NCBI GenBank assembly: GCA_907165275.2
Contig: OU015652.1
Location: forward strand, 573,001 to 637,000
DNA from: Zygaena filipendulae
Taxonomy: Eukaryota > Arthropoda > Insecta > Lepidoptera > Zygaenidae
Length of the DNA: 64,000 bases
Direction of reading: 5' to 3'
Of this stretch, positions 40,889-53,206 are shown one piece after another. Made by a program: the position numbers and the translations under genes. Within the stretch, counting starts at the first letter, position 1. Every line of letters starts with the position of its first letter. Below the pieces are notes generated by a model, which saw only the letters and a program-made list of their open reading frames with translations, was not told where the DNA came from and did not search any database.

Positions 40889-42244
40889 CTGCAATCAAAT
40901 ACATGAATATCTATTATTATTATTCATTTATTGATCTTAAATTTAGCTTTTTACAGTATAAATTTACTTATTTATAGTTATTATTATTATTTATACAATG
41001 TAAGAAAGATTACAAAAAAACAACAATAAAAATATCAATGTAAAAAATGCCATTTATATTATGATACTTACTACTAAATTGACTTGATAATCTTACAGTA
41101 CTCTTCCGGTTTGTAATAAACAAGTAATTTCATTTTAATATTTCCAATCAACGAACTTAAACCTAATCATTAAAATCAGTAACACTTTTGCGTTTACATT
41201 TGGTTTACCTACATTAGGTGAAATGTAAAAATGTACCTACCTAGTTTAAACTAAATACAGAGCAAAGAAAAATGCATTTTTTTTGTAATTCTATGTCAAT
41301 CTAGTTCTAGTAATTGTTTTATCGTGTACCAGTGTTAATTTACATTCTATAGAAAAAAGAATATGATAGTAAGCGAAGTTTCCAAATCCTTGGGCCCCAA
41401 AGAGAATATAACCACAACGTGGTTAGTGGCAGAGAGAAGGTAATCACTATAGTGGTTAATATTGTCTTTGACAACCATGGAAGATGATTTTTGTGGTCCC
41501 GTGAGGGTTTCCCTCTAGACATTAGAATTAGAATTTTTAGAAATTAGAATAGAATGTAGGTATCGCCAGCATCATAGATTGGCGTGGTATATACCTACTG
41601 TCGTCAGCAATGATATTACCTAATTATATAATTGGATGTCTGTATATGTATAGGTATATACAACATATATGGTCATCACGGTCACTATCTATAGAGGTCT
41701 ATAGATGTCCTTTGTCATCATCATGGTCACCTTGAACCTAGGTAGGTACATCTGCTATAAAACGCAATAATCGCAATTATTATTGTATTCTTTTTGCTCT
41801 GCCATCACTACGTCACGTCTAATTTACAATAAACTAGAAATGTATGCGTAGGTACTATTACATTATTTCATAACGTAAAGAACTTACATTTATCAATTAC
41901 TCTGATATTATATGGGAAGTGTCCGGTGAATAAAGAAATTTAAAAACGATGCCGAGGTTCCGGTAATATCCCAAGATCCGATACTTACCCCTTGGCGTGG
42001 CGCCGCCCTAAACGAATTACGAAACTAACGAAAACACGATAATTTTTGTCAATTATGGTCATATTTTAATAACATAGATTTAGTAACAAAATTATACACT
42101 AAATGTATGTTATAGACCATAATTATTTTTAATTAGTAAAATTAAACAAAACAATTTTACGTTACAACACATTGATATACAACTATTATTAACGATTACA
42201 TCTTTAACGACTACTGGAACAATTAAGTACCTACCTACAATCAC
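40889..42244. other. Spacer between paralogues A and B, no gene seen
   Basis: AT-rich; should contain the 5' end of A and the 3' end of B. One CAGAGAGAAGGTAA copy lies at about 41429-41442. No coding frame recognised. Confidence 0.4.
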
Positions 42245-45200
42245 TTAAAGGAATAATTTTGGTCGATACATTTTTGGAGGATCCCCATAACTAGTTTTAT
42301 CCTTGCCTAGCAGAGTTCTAATAATAAGGTTTCTCGGTGAGAAAGGATTTCTCTTGTAAAACAACTTTTTCATCATTACATTTTTCAACTTCATATCTCC
42401 ACTAGCGAGTTCCCTTTGAGCGTTAAAAGAGAATTTTATCGGATCCATATTGTGCTGCGGCGAGTTTTTCTGTTGCAGCATTTTCCAACTGAACTTCTGA
42501 TTCTTGTCTGGCGATGTTTGTGTTGAGCAATTTCTTAGCTCATCTTCTTGATTCGATGTCGGTGGAGGTTGCATTTTCTTTGACCATTTCTGAAAAAACG
42601 TCATTTTCCTATCGCTCTGAGTCGCGATGCTCTTTACTTCGATCTCTTTCAAGCAGAAAGGAACATTTGGCTCGATTTGCTTGTGGTGTGCACCGAAAGA
42701 ATGCGAATACGGTGGCGCTGTGGGTATTGAAGGATAATGCGGTGTGTGTTGGTGTAATGTGTGCGGTCCGTACATGTTGTATGCAGACGTTTGCATTGGA
42801 CTGGGGCAACAAGAATGTCTCGGTCCACTTATATCAGGACACCCGTAGCTGCCAGGTGGATGGGGATTGTAAAATCCGTGATGACAATGCGGATGAGGCG
42901 AAACAGGAAGTTCATTTAAGTATTCCTGACCATGCATCATATAGTTGGCAACCTCCTGTCTGAATGGTGTGTGCGGCCCTTTTTTGTAAACTTCTGTAGA
43001 GCTCTCGCTTTCGCTTAATTCTTCAATTATATCTTTTTTCTTCTTTTTAAAGAATGGGAGGGACTTAAGAACTTTTGCAAACTTACTTTCCTTGGCCTGA
43101 AATTGTATAGTTTTTCTTAAATAATTAGCAATTAGGACAAAAATATATATAACCAGCTGTTCCCCTCGGTTTCACTCGCAGCAATTTCGGAGTTCCCGCG
43201 GGGTTTCGGGTTACAATATAGCCTATGTTACTCAGGGATAATGAAGCATTCTAATGGTCAAAGAATTTTTGAAATCAGTCCAGTAGTTTTTGAGTTTATT
43301 CGTTACAAACATACAAATCTTTTCTCTTTATAATATTAGTATAGAAAACAAAAATTATTACATGTTACCTTCTCTTCAACAGTAGTTGTATAAGTCTGCT
43401 CATAATCAGATGAGTTAGTCGCCTCTAAGCTCATCTTTTCGAGAATTGTATCTGAGTAGCCTGCTTTTGGTCTTTCTTCTCTGTCATACTCCATCTCTGA
43501 CATCATTTGAGAAGATATGGCTTCGCAACTCTTTGAATATTGTTTCAATTTCGGAGTTCCCACTTTGGCGTCGTGCTTTATAGTTTTAACGCTTTCACCT
43601 ACGCTTGTTGAGGTCAGTATTTTTTTCTCTATTCTAGGAGAGATAGTTGTCGGCGAGCGATTATTAGGCGTGCTTTTTCTTAAAATATCAGGATTCTGCG
43701 AAACTACTTTGTATATTTCTTTTATCATTTGCTCAGTTTCATTATCAGGTTTATTTAATGCTTCAGAAGTCTCTGCCTCAGCTCTTTTAGTTGTTTTACA
43801 GTGAATGTTGTGGCTTACGTTTTCTTTAGGGTTTTTGCAGTTATGGCATGTAAAACTTGCAGTTGGCAAAACACATCCGTTCTGCATATTATGATTCATA
43901 GAGCAGACTGGAAGTATGGGACAAAAACATTGGTTTGGTACATTTGGCATGCATAGAGGCGGAATGAACAGTGGTTCATTTCTATAATTATTACTGTTGC
44001 TTTCTGTACTGTTAGTTTCTTTATCTTTGACTTTTAAATTATTTAAATTCTTCTCTGTAGTTGTAATGCTGCTCTCAAATTTTTCGCATTGTGAAGATGA
44101 AGCACTTTCTTTTTTTATTTCTTGTAGGAAGTTTTGAAGTATATCTTTAATTTCAGAAAGAGCATTATCTGTCTTGTCTACACATGGTTCCGCACTTTGA
44201 ATCTTATTTGCGTTGGAATTGCAATTAATAAGGTGTGTATCAGGTTGCATGTTAGAAGGTAGAACAGGGTATTGCAGGCTATTAAAAGGAATCATATCTT
44301 GCTGTATTTGGACATCTTTCTGAATTACGATTGGTTTTTTGGTATGGATTTTACGGCTAAAATCTATATTTTCTAATTCTGTTCCACTTGAAAGTTTTTC
44401 TTCAGATTTGTATTGCATTTTATTTCTTTGCAAGGCTTGAATAATCGCTGGTTGCTTAGCGTCCACCGTGTAATCTTCAACATCATTATAATATTGCACT
44501 CTGAGGTTTAATCGAGGTCTTTGAGATCGAGGTGAAGGCGGAACTTCCTTGTAGTGATCGTACTGCATTAAGTTGTCCTCCACAAACTTCCTTCTAGATC
44601 TAGGACTGGATTTTTCTTTTACAGGCACTAGATCGTAAAGTTCTGAGTTATTATAGATATCTGTTTTGTGACAATTTCTATGATGCTTATGGCGTGTATG
44701 ATTTTTCGAACTATAAAGGCGCGTATCACAAACGCTTCTCATGTCTTCAAGCTGAATATTATTGCAATTCTGTCTATTGTGCCTATCCCTTCTATGAAAA
44801 CATGAACATAAATCAGTGCCCTCTTGTATAAAATCTTTGAAGGTAAACTCTTGATCTCGACACACTGGTGCTGAAAACTGACTTATATCAGATTCTCTTC
44901 TACCGAAGTATTTGACTGGCCCATACTGCCTTTTAATTATATCCGCTATAAAGTGTTGGTCTATACCAGAATGGTGATGTTTTGATCTTTTTGCATTTTT
45001 ATTATTGTCTTTGTATTTTGGACTTCCTAAAGGCTCATTTCTGTTTATTTGATTTACGCAGTCATCTCTCAATTTAACGCCATATTTTTTTCTATCTTTG
45101 GAATATTTTTTGACCAAATAGTCGGAATAACTAATATTATTTTCGTCTCTATTTGACGATACCAGTGAATGGCATGTTGCAGTTGAATGCAGTAAACAAT

Positions 45201-45831
45201 TTTCCTTGGATTCTGATCGACTTTTGTGAAAACGTTCATTTTTTGGCTCAAAACCTTGATGGTGTAATTCGAAGTTTAATTTACTCTTTTTTTTTCTTTT
45301 CGAAAAAGTATTGTAACTCATATTTTTATTTTCTAAATCATATTTGGATACTTGTCTTCCATGTTTACTCTCTTCACCATCGGCATAAGTTTGCGAGTTG
45401 TATGCGTTTTTATTAATATACCTTGTCTCAATATCTAAACTATCTCTGTCGAGAGAAATTTCACTTGCTAGGCTCTTTATTTCTGCTTCTATCAGTTTTG
45501 TGCTCACTTCACTTTCTGTTGTTTTTTTACTAGCTTCGTTGAAATGCCTCGATACTTCGCTCAGCTGGCGCTCCAAGCTCAGTACCTTATGTTTTAAATC
45601 AGTGACGTTAACAGCTATGCTAGAATTAATTTTTATACTTTGTCGAGATGAGTTACCTGGAAAATTGCAAAAAAGACATAACTGATTGAATTGTTAGTTG
45701 AAAATACATAGAATAAGGATTATCGACTCACCTAAGGCTCGTCGTAAGAAGTCGCGTATAGCCCTGTACCGACGCTTCGTTCGTGGAGAAATCCTTCGGT
45801 GTGGAGTGCGAAGAGTCATCACCAACTTCAG
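42245..45831 (-). CDS. Uncharacterised Cys-motif protein, paralogue B of a tandem pair
   Basis: Not recognised. Exons 45831-45732 (ATG at 45819, 29 codons plus one base), 45656-43369 and 43096-42245; GT/AG, in frame, 1075 residues. It follows paralogue A: FLRRALG at the first junction, VTDLKHKVLSLERQL, FIADIIKRQYGP near 263, SAPVCRD near 291, DLCSCFH near 311, ELYDLVPVKEK near 367, ILQNFLQEIK, CHNCKNP, MIKEIYKVV near 673, then a final exon with a basic KVLKSLPFFKKKKKD block and an acidic ELSESESSTE run. The B-specific tail is rich in His/Pro (SPHPHCHHGFYNPHPPGSYG). No membrane segment or signal. Overall similarity to A is low between the motifs, so the duplication is old or the family evolves fast. 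Function unknown. Confidence 0.75.
43152..43345 (-). repeat. Lepidopteran short dispersed repeat copy
   Basis: CCAGCTGTTCCCCTCGG start, TCTTTATAATATTAGTATAG end; intergenic-type element inside the second intron of paralogue B. Confidence 0.65.
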
Positions 45832-46180
45832 CTACACCTACGAATATTTACAGATTAACTAATTCTGGGCTAGAACTAAACCATAAATAACTAAATCTAA
45901 AGGTTCGCTTCAATTAATTCGCTTCGCTTATTGAGAGATAGAATGAGGAAGGATTATCTGAGATTAAAAATAGACGAAGGATCTTCTTCCTTCCAGCACC
46001 ACGTCACGTCACCAAGTCTAGAGATGTAATAATACATTTTGTTAACACGCTTGTCGCGCTCGCTCTAAGTGGTTGCTAACATAAGCTAACCTGCATGTCA
46101 GAGTGCTCTGCGGATCTTTTAGGAGGTAACTGAGTGCCCACCTACATTTTATGGTTATGCTAAGAATTTTAAAAATCTAT
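45832..46180. other. 5' flank of paralogue B, no gene seen
   Basis: Nothing recognised beyond AT-rich sequence and the acceptor GTAGGTGTAG before exon 1, which implies an upstream untranslated exon. Confidence 0.35.
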
Positions 46181-46189
46181 ATTTTTATT

Positions 46190-46510
46190 TATCGCACGCA
46201 GTGCTTGATTTGGAACGCTACCTGCGTCAGCACAGTAGCCGCCAGCCGCCTGATTCACTTCACCCTCTATCCGGTGGCTGCTGCGGAAGACGCTGCTAGC
46301 AGAAAACGCTTCAAATATGCGGCTTTGGTGGCCGCAATATACTTTCTTACCGATCGCGGTGGAGATACTCGGCAGCTGGGGCATGGATGCGAGGAGATTG
46401 GTGCGGGAGTTGGGGAAACGTAGTGGTGACTCTCGCTCCAGCACGTTCCTGGTGCAAAGGTTAGCGCCATGGGGGGGCAGGAGGGCAGTTACTCCCTCCT
46501 AGAGATCAAA
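46190..46510 (+). pseudogene. LINE C-terminal remnant
   Basis: The + strand encodes, across frames, IAVEILGSWGMDARRLVREL then GKRSGDSRSSTFLVQRL. The V-E-x-L-G-x-W-G ... L-x-x-L-G ... T-G-D-x-R-S ... L-x-Q-R pattern is common at the extreme C-terminus of non-LTR element polyproteins. Flanking frames are broken. Confidence 0.6.
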
Positions 46511-47888
46511 TGTAGCTAGCCGCAAAGCGGCCAAAGTGCGCGCAATTGACTTCCTTACCTACCTATTAATAAATTCCGCATCGCATGACAAAACGTAAAT
46601 AAATTCACAAGGTATAAGTATTGAAATATTCAGAAAACATTAAGATTTTGACATCCGTTTTTAAAATCGCCGCCATTTTCATAACGACTATATCAGATTT
46701 GCCAAAACGCAAGGCCATTAAACAGTATAAAAATAAGTAGGTAGGAGGCAGGTATGGTGTGTGTGTGCATTGTATTTCTTTCTTCGACAGCCGTTCACCA
46801 GCATTACAGCATTCACGTTTTCAGCTTCATGCTTTCGACTGTACCAGGCGTTCATATTTTTTATCCTCCATAATATTGTCCTATTGCTCCCCCCTTAGTC
46901 ATAAGCTGGCGAAGCCCTTACCCGCCATTGCTATTCAGTGCGGGAATGCTGCCTCAGCCCACCTTTGCACCAGCAGGTCAGGCGGGTTGCTTGTTAATGA
47001 CGTATAATTTTATTATTAATTGAAAGATTGACTTTTAATAAATAGGTTTGTGTTACTTAATAACTAAAAACAAAAAATCGCACTTTTTAAAAGTTCTATA
47101 GCTCACTTTTGATTAAATTACTGCGTCTGGACTGCGTACTGTTGAGGAAGTTGTGGGATGAATTCTTATTACCTCGTTTTTTTTTTGGAATATTGAATTG
47201 CTTAGATTGTTGTTCATTATACATGTAAATTTCTGAGCAAAGTTAGAAAATTGTTCCTGAAAACAATAATTTTCAAACTCTTGTAAATTACTAAATTCTG
47301 ATGACTGCAGACATAAGTCTAGTTAATTTGTGGATGACTGCTTTCTTCAAAAAGTTGACAGAAAAATTTAAAATTGACGTTGAGATTTAATTTTAAATAA
47401 TTTATATTAATAAATTTATATTAATAATTATTACTTAAATCTTACATAATTTTATAAAGTTATCGAAATAAATAGTTTCTATTGATGTATCGACGTCGAT
47501 AGTGATATTTTAAATTCTTTAAATGACAAGTGTGACAAGCCAGTGAACAAAAATACCAAAATTATTTATGAAAGTTTTTTTTAAAGCAGTCACAACATAT
47601 TGATTTGTTCTAAATTCGAACAATGTCACAATTTTTAACAGCTAAGCAAAACGGTGAACAAGATTAGAAAATCTCGTGAAATCTCGTAGGGCAAACGGTA
47701 CATGATATTTGATTTGCAAAATTGCCGAATTTATTCCAAATCCTATTAAATTTGCGTGTAGAGATTACTAATAATAATTAACAGGATCGTTGGTAACGAC
47801 TAGCAAATATTGTAACAAGATTGTAACAGTGAAACAAAGCAGTTTTTGACGAGAGAACCATCGAAATAAATCAGCTGTGTGGTGTAGT
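46511..47888. other. Intergenic spacer before the MLRQ-like pair, no gene seen
   Basis: AT-rich. Divergent gene starts flank it (paralogue B left, MLRQ-like 1 right). No promoter element was assigned. Confidence 0.35.
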
Positions 47889-48864
47889 ATGCTATCAAAA
47901 TTTTTGAGAGCATCATGGCGGCTAGGGTCGCCTAAGTTATTGCAGGTGTCTAGAGTGGAGGCGAGGGCGGTGCCGGTACGGAAAGGCACCAGTTTAATCC
48001 CACCTTCCCAATATGACATGCCGATACCGAATAGGTTGCATCTGGGCTACGTCCTGAGAGTGTACTGGGAAACAATACCCTTATTCATATGCACCGCTAT
48101 TGCAATGGGCTTGATGTTTTACTCCATAGCGTGGGCGTGCAAAAATAAGGTAAATATTTTTATGGTAAGAGGAACTCGATAGGCAGTTCTATCGAAAAGA
48201 AAGTTTGACTCAGCTTTAGATTAACCCAGGTGAGCTATAGGTGACTATTTTTTTCTTGTAAACTGCTATTGTGATAAACAAACCATAAAAAAAAAACTAG
48301 AGATAGAGTCCAGAGATAATTATTTATAGGTAAATGTAATATTTAATGCAAATTATTGTAGTTTGCCCTATTGAAGATTTTCACTACCTATCCTGACATA
48401 ATAGGTATATTTTTGTACGTACAGCTAACTACGACCAATAACAAAGGTGCATTTTAATTTACAAAAATTTTTATAGATAGATATTACAAATGGAAGACTC
48501 TACATTCTTTTTTCAACTTCTGTGAGCTACATAATCTAAAAGCGTTCCTTTGTAAATCCTTCCTTGCCTTGTTGTACCCTGTTGTAAGCTTGTAAGTAGA
48601 CAATAGCTGGTTGAGGGCCGTTAAATCTAGGTTTGAATTCAACGATGTTTAAAAGTTCCGCCTTTGCAGGTGGACGTAGTATTCTCCTCTCGAAGCCGCG
48701 GGAACATATCCCGGACAATGGACCTACGGCACCCGACCAACCACAAGATCATCACGATATTCCAGCGGTACGAGCCCTGGCCCGAGATGCAAGATGTCCT
48801 GGATAAGATGAAGGCGGCAGAGCATAAAGTGATGGCCCGAGCCATGGCGTGCCCGCAGTACTAG
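47889..48864 (+). CDS. MLRQ / NDUFA4-NMES1-like mitochondrial protein, copy 1
   Basis: Two exons, 47889-48149 and 48670-48864 (GT/AG, phase 0), give 151 residues. ATG 47889 opens an Arg-rich, acid-free N-terminus (MLSKFLRASWRLG) typical of a mitochondrial targeting sequence. A membrane segment (IPLFICTAIAMGLMFYSIAW) is followed by KNKVDVVFSSRSRGNISRTM, and then PTNHKIITIFQRYEPWPEM. This order (I-P-L, one membrane helix, V-D-V, P...K.ITI.Q...P..E) matches the MLRQ/B12D family, which includes cytochrome-c-oxidase-associated NDUFA4 and NMES1/C15orf48. It is longer than those (about 80 residues) because of an extended N-terminus. AATAAA at 48982-48987 is a likely poly(A) signal. A tandem copy lies 1.4 kb downstream. 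Confidence 0.75.
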
Positions 48865-49530
48865 AAGCTACAGCGCACCTCCACCATCTTGTTTTATAAT
48901 ATCAAAGATGCAGCGAAAACTCTAGTAATACAGTAACGTATTCGAAATATGCAAGCTGTACTTTGTTATGAAAAACGTGAAAATAAAATTATTTGAAAAA
49001 TAACAAAAGCGGATTTATATTATTGATACATTTTTTTAATTTCTTCCTTTGACATTTTTCTAGTGACACACAGCCTTAATTCCATCCAGTCCTTTTAGAT
49101 GATCGAAATGGACGTAAATATTCCAAGCTGGACCGAGTCGACGAACTGTTAGGGGCAGATCTGCCAGAGAACTTTTTGTTCCTTGGTTAAAAGTACCTAT
49201 CCTATCCTATCCATACTGTGATACTGTGTTATATTATGTAAATTATGTGATACTGTGCTTTATGAGTGAAACTATTTTTAGATTTAGATGGTTGTTGAAG
49301 GGTGAAAGCCGTAGCGAAAACAGGCGGGTGACGTGTCACGTTAGTCTTCGTTATTTAATTTACCTTTCAGCATCTATTTTGAACCCTGAGCAGGAAACTG
49401 GCTTTCAAGCGAGCCATGTTTTAATTTGGGGAACAATGTGTCAATGGTCATTGGCGTTTCGCCATAATTGAAGAAGTAGTAGATAAAGAGATTTTTATTA
49501 CTACTAAGAAACGTTCTCATTTGCAAATCT
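48865..49530. other. Spacer after MLRQ-like copy 1, no gene seen
   Basis: 3' UTR and poly(A) signal of copy 1, then AT-rich sequence. No coding similarity. Confidence 0.4.
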
Positions 49531-49739
49531 ATACTAATATTATAAATGCGAAAGTAACTCTGTCTATCTGTCGGTCTGTCTGTCTGTCTGTTATGCTTTC
49601 ACGCCTTAACGGCTCAACCGATCATCGTGAAATTTTGCACACATATTGTCAGGGGTACAGGGAAGGACATAGAGTAGTTTTTGTACCGGAATTCCCCCGG
49701 GAACTCCGAAATTAACACAAAAAAGGAAAACAGCTAGTT
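49531..49739 (+). repeat. Lepidopteran short dispersed repeat copy
   Basis: ACTAATATTATAAATGCGAA start, (CTGT)n, CACGCCTTAACGGCTCAACC, CCCGGGAACTCCGAAATTAA, ends CAGCTAGTT. A nearly full copy between the two MLRQ-like genes. Confidence 0.75.
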
Positions 49740-50236
49740 ATAACTATATTAATTATAGACGCCATTATAAAAGAAGAAGAAACTACGATATTTTTAGAAT
49801 TAGTTTAGTACTTTTAGAAATTGATCCCTACAAACAACTTTTCCTCTAAACATGGATTGTATCAATACTTATAATGTCATTGGGATAATAGCAAATTGCC
49901 TCCGATTATGTGGTGTACATATGTTTTTTTTAAATAGTTTTATTGTAGAACTAAGAAAAGATACTACTTCACTGTTTAGGTCACTAGGTATGCGGAACTG
50001 AGAGGATTCAAATATGGAAATGAAAGTTAACGTCAAGTTAATGTCAGAAGGATTCCAGGAACGTGACATCAGACATGACATGTTTTTGAATTTTTGGTCG
50101 TGATCATATCGTTTTGGTTTCTTATGTTCCTCTTCGAATAATAATGTTGGCATTGTTAATTTAACGGTTTCTGCCATGAATTGAAGAAGGATACAAAATT
50201 CTAGAAGTAGTAGGTACAGTACAAAATCTTTTAAAT

Positions 50237-51503
50237 ATGCTCTCAAAACTTTTAAGACAGTCATGTCGATTGGGACAAAAGTGGCTTTTGAAGCCTAAAA
50301 TAAACATCGGTGCTACGATGGTCAGAAAATCTGGGGATTGGATTCCTCCGAGTCAGTATGACATCCCTATACCCAACAGACTAAAGCTAGGCTATGTCCT
50401 GAGAGTGTATTGGGAGACCATACCACTATTCATAACAACTTGCATCAGTATGGCGATATTATTCATAGCCATCGCTTGGGCATGTGGAAATAAGGTGAGT
50501 AACTAATTACACGTACATATAGATATTAAATAGCATACCATCATATCATAAATCTTATGATACTGTGGCGACTTCTACGCAATAAGTCACGTCACGAACC
50601 GTAAATAACAACAAAAATCCTGAATCGCGTTAACGAAATTTACACGCATGCGCTGCATATATGCGACCTCCGACGAACAACAGTCGGAGCCGCGGTTCCC
50701 CGGGCATACCACCCCAACCATACAAATATATAAGTACAAAGCTATAAATGTGTGACGATCTAAGTAACCATACGAAGCTACATTTCTTCTAGTTTAATAA
50801 CCGTGTTATAGGTAAATGCCTAAAGAGGCGTTTCGGCTGTGTTGTATTGTAAAATTTATATTGACAGGCTATATCCTTGACTGTGTCAGGTATGTGCTGT
50901 AAATTATATTACTTGTTAAATAAACACCTTTTAAAAGTAAAAAAGTACCTCAACCAGCGGGCAGCTTCCCCTTTACACGGTCGAGCCATATCATCATCCT
51001 GTTCCTGCTACAGTAAATAACTAAAACTATCAAAACAAACAGTCACAGACAAAAATGTCACCATCCTCTAAAGTATGGGAATTAATACTAAACCTCAGCT
51101 TTAGAAGTAGGTAGTTAAAACCCGTATCGCTAAATACCAGGAGTAAGTAGGTACCTTAAAAGATGGCCCCTTTAATCTTACCTACCTTTGCTATGAATCA
51201 GCTGACCTGATTTGCGCCTTTTTATACCTGGATTCTTTTTGAGCGTTACTTTAAAACGTGTCAACTGCGCACCTCGGTGACCTCATAAACCTTACGTGAA
51301 CTCCGCAGGTGGACATAGTATTCTCCGCGCGTTCCCGGGGGAACATATCGCGCACCATGGACCTGCGCAACCCTACCTGCCACAAGATGTTGACCGTCAC
51401 CCAGCGGTACGAGCCGTGGCCCGAGATGCAAGACGTGCTGGATAAAATGAAGGCTGCGGAGCATCGGGCTATGGTCCGAGCGCAGTCCTGCAAGCATGCT
51501 TAA
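50237..51503 (+). CDS. MLRQ / NDUFA4-NMES1-like mitochondrial protein, copy 2
   Basis: Exons 50237-50494 and 51309-51503 (GT/AG, phase 0) give 150 residues. The intron position and second-exon length (195 bp) are identical to copy 1. The N-terminus (MLSKLLRQSCRLGQKWLLK) is again Arg/Lys-rich and acid-free; the membrane helix reads IPLFITTCISMAILFIAIAW. The second exon is nearly the same as copy 1 (VDIVFSARSRGNISRTMDLR, QRYEPWPEMQDVLDKMKAAE), while the first 30 residues differ strongly. Both frames are intact, so both copies appear functional. Family members are small single-helix subunits of respiratory complexes; which complex this one joins is inference. Confidence 0.75.
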
Positions 51504-53007
51504 GCGTATCGACCTGTACAGTCAGTAGCAGAAATCTGTAATCACTTTCGACAGTAAGCAATAGTGATAAAGTTTAAAAACAGACAGAAGTGTTTACATA
51601 TTTTTGGTGGTGAATAGGTCACAGTAACTACATATTAATATAAGTCTATATTCCTCAAAATTCGTCATTGTTAGTTTAGCGAAAACGAATTTAATGACGT
51701 CGATTCTATATAGGTATTGCGACATGACTACAAACTTAAATAATTCTTATATAGAGTCGATATTTCCCCAACTAGTTAATACATTTTGCGCTTTCGATAT
51801 CGAAATTGCTCATGCGGAATTTAGAATGATATTATTATATTTCATCTATGTGCTTTTGTCGTTGCCTGTACCTAGTAGAGTCTCGTGAGTGTACCTCCGT
51901 TTTATTCGGTAGAGTTTGGGAGTTTCGGATCGAAATTTAAAGTTCACTGTGATGAAAATTATGTGTGTCTTGGTCTTCCCGCCGAGTAGATAACTGAAGT
52001 TCGTGGCTTGTTACCATTACATGTACAAACCAAGACAAGCGCCTGCCAGGCTGCTGTTCTGTGCCGTGCTTTGTATATGTACCTACCTTCCTACTTACTG
52101 TTTAATTTTTTTTTAATAAAATCGTTTATTTAACAGACTATTTTGGTGGTTTTATTTACCTGGTTAGTTATACCTACATCTATACCGTGTCCGAGAAAGT
52201 TGTTGACAACTTGTCACCCCATCGCCAACAGATCCGCGGGCAACAGATGTACCTACATACATATTATGTAATCTGTATCGTAGTCCGGCTGAACGAACAA
52301 CTGAACCGTACTACGGGCAAAAAACCGAATAAACCGTGCTATAATATGCTATGGTATGCCATGGTATTGTGTAAGGACAAAGCCCTTTAAATAAATAAAA
52401 AAAAGATAATGTAATCTTAATAATCTTTGTTGTTTGGCACCTGTATTCACTTAATGTAAGTAGTTTGGCAGTCGTTGCATAATGTTTAAAAAATTGTACT
52501 TAGAATAAATAAAAAGTTGTGTACTACCCGTTAATAAATAAAAAATAAAAAAAATGTATGAGAGCCGTAAAAGTACAAATTCCAGACCGACAGATTGATA
52601 TTTTTTAATGTTTTTTTTTATGCAGTGATGCAGGTTCCATGGTTCCACATCAATTTGAAATCGCTGCGGACCTACGTCGATACCCCTGGCGTGTTGCTGT
52701 ATTTTTAGAATTGACGAAATAATCTTCTAGAAACACTTATCGTTTCCACTCTACCTATAGTGATATCCTAACAGTGCTTAAGATGATGACTGTGATTTTG
52801 ACCATTTTAAATGGATTATTGTCTAGGTTTCTCGCATAGATATTAAATACGTACCTACTTCGTATAAAATGTGCTCCACGTTGCTCAAGAGTTTTGCTCT
52901 CGACTTTGAGTTTCAAGAGCACGTCTGCTTAGAACACAGTGAAGGACGTTACGGGCCGCAGCCCTTCTCGTGCGGGCGCTAATTAATTATACCTACTATT
53001 ATTATCC
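51504..53007. other. Intergenic, no gene seen
   Basis: AT-rich with only short unsupported frames on both strands. The copy 2 polyadenylation site is not resolved. Confidence 0.4.
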
Positions 53008-53206
53008 TACTATAAATGTGAAAGTGTGGATGTTTAGATGTTTGGATGTTTGTTACTCAATCACGCAAGAACGGCTGAACGGATTTGGATGAAATTTGGC
53101 ATGCACGTTGTCAGGGGTACAGAGAAGGACATAGGGTACTTTTTATCCCGGAATTCCCGCGGGAACTCTGAAGTTATCGCGGGTGAAACCGCGGGGCACA
53201 TCTAGT
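53008..53206 (+). repeat. Lepidopteran short dispersed repeat copy
   Basis: CTACTATAAATGTGAAAGTG start, GAACGGCTGAACGGATTTGG, CCCGGAATTCCCGCGGGAAC, GGTGAAACCGCGGGGCACAT end. Confidence 0.75.

Noticed and set aside
47877..47888. GTG-initiated extension of MLRQ-like copy 1
   Set aside because: Not expected as a eukaryotic start; the ATG at 47889 aligns with the MLSK start of copy 2.
51694..51888. Short frame after MLRQ-like copy 2
   Set aside because: No similarity, no splice context and AT-rich composition typical of chance.
14795..53206. Recurring dispersed repeats considered as a CRISPR-like array
   Set aside because: Copies are kilobases apart, variable in length and in both orientations, in a eukaryotic genome.
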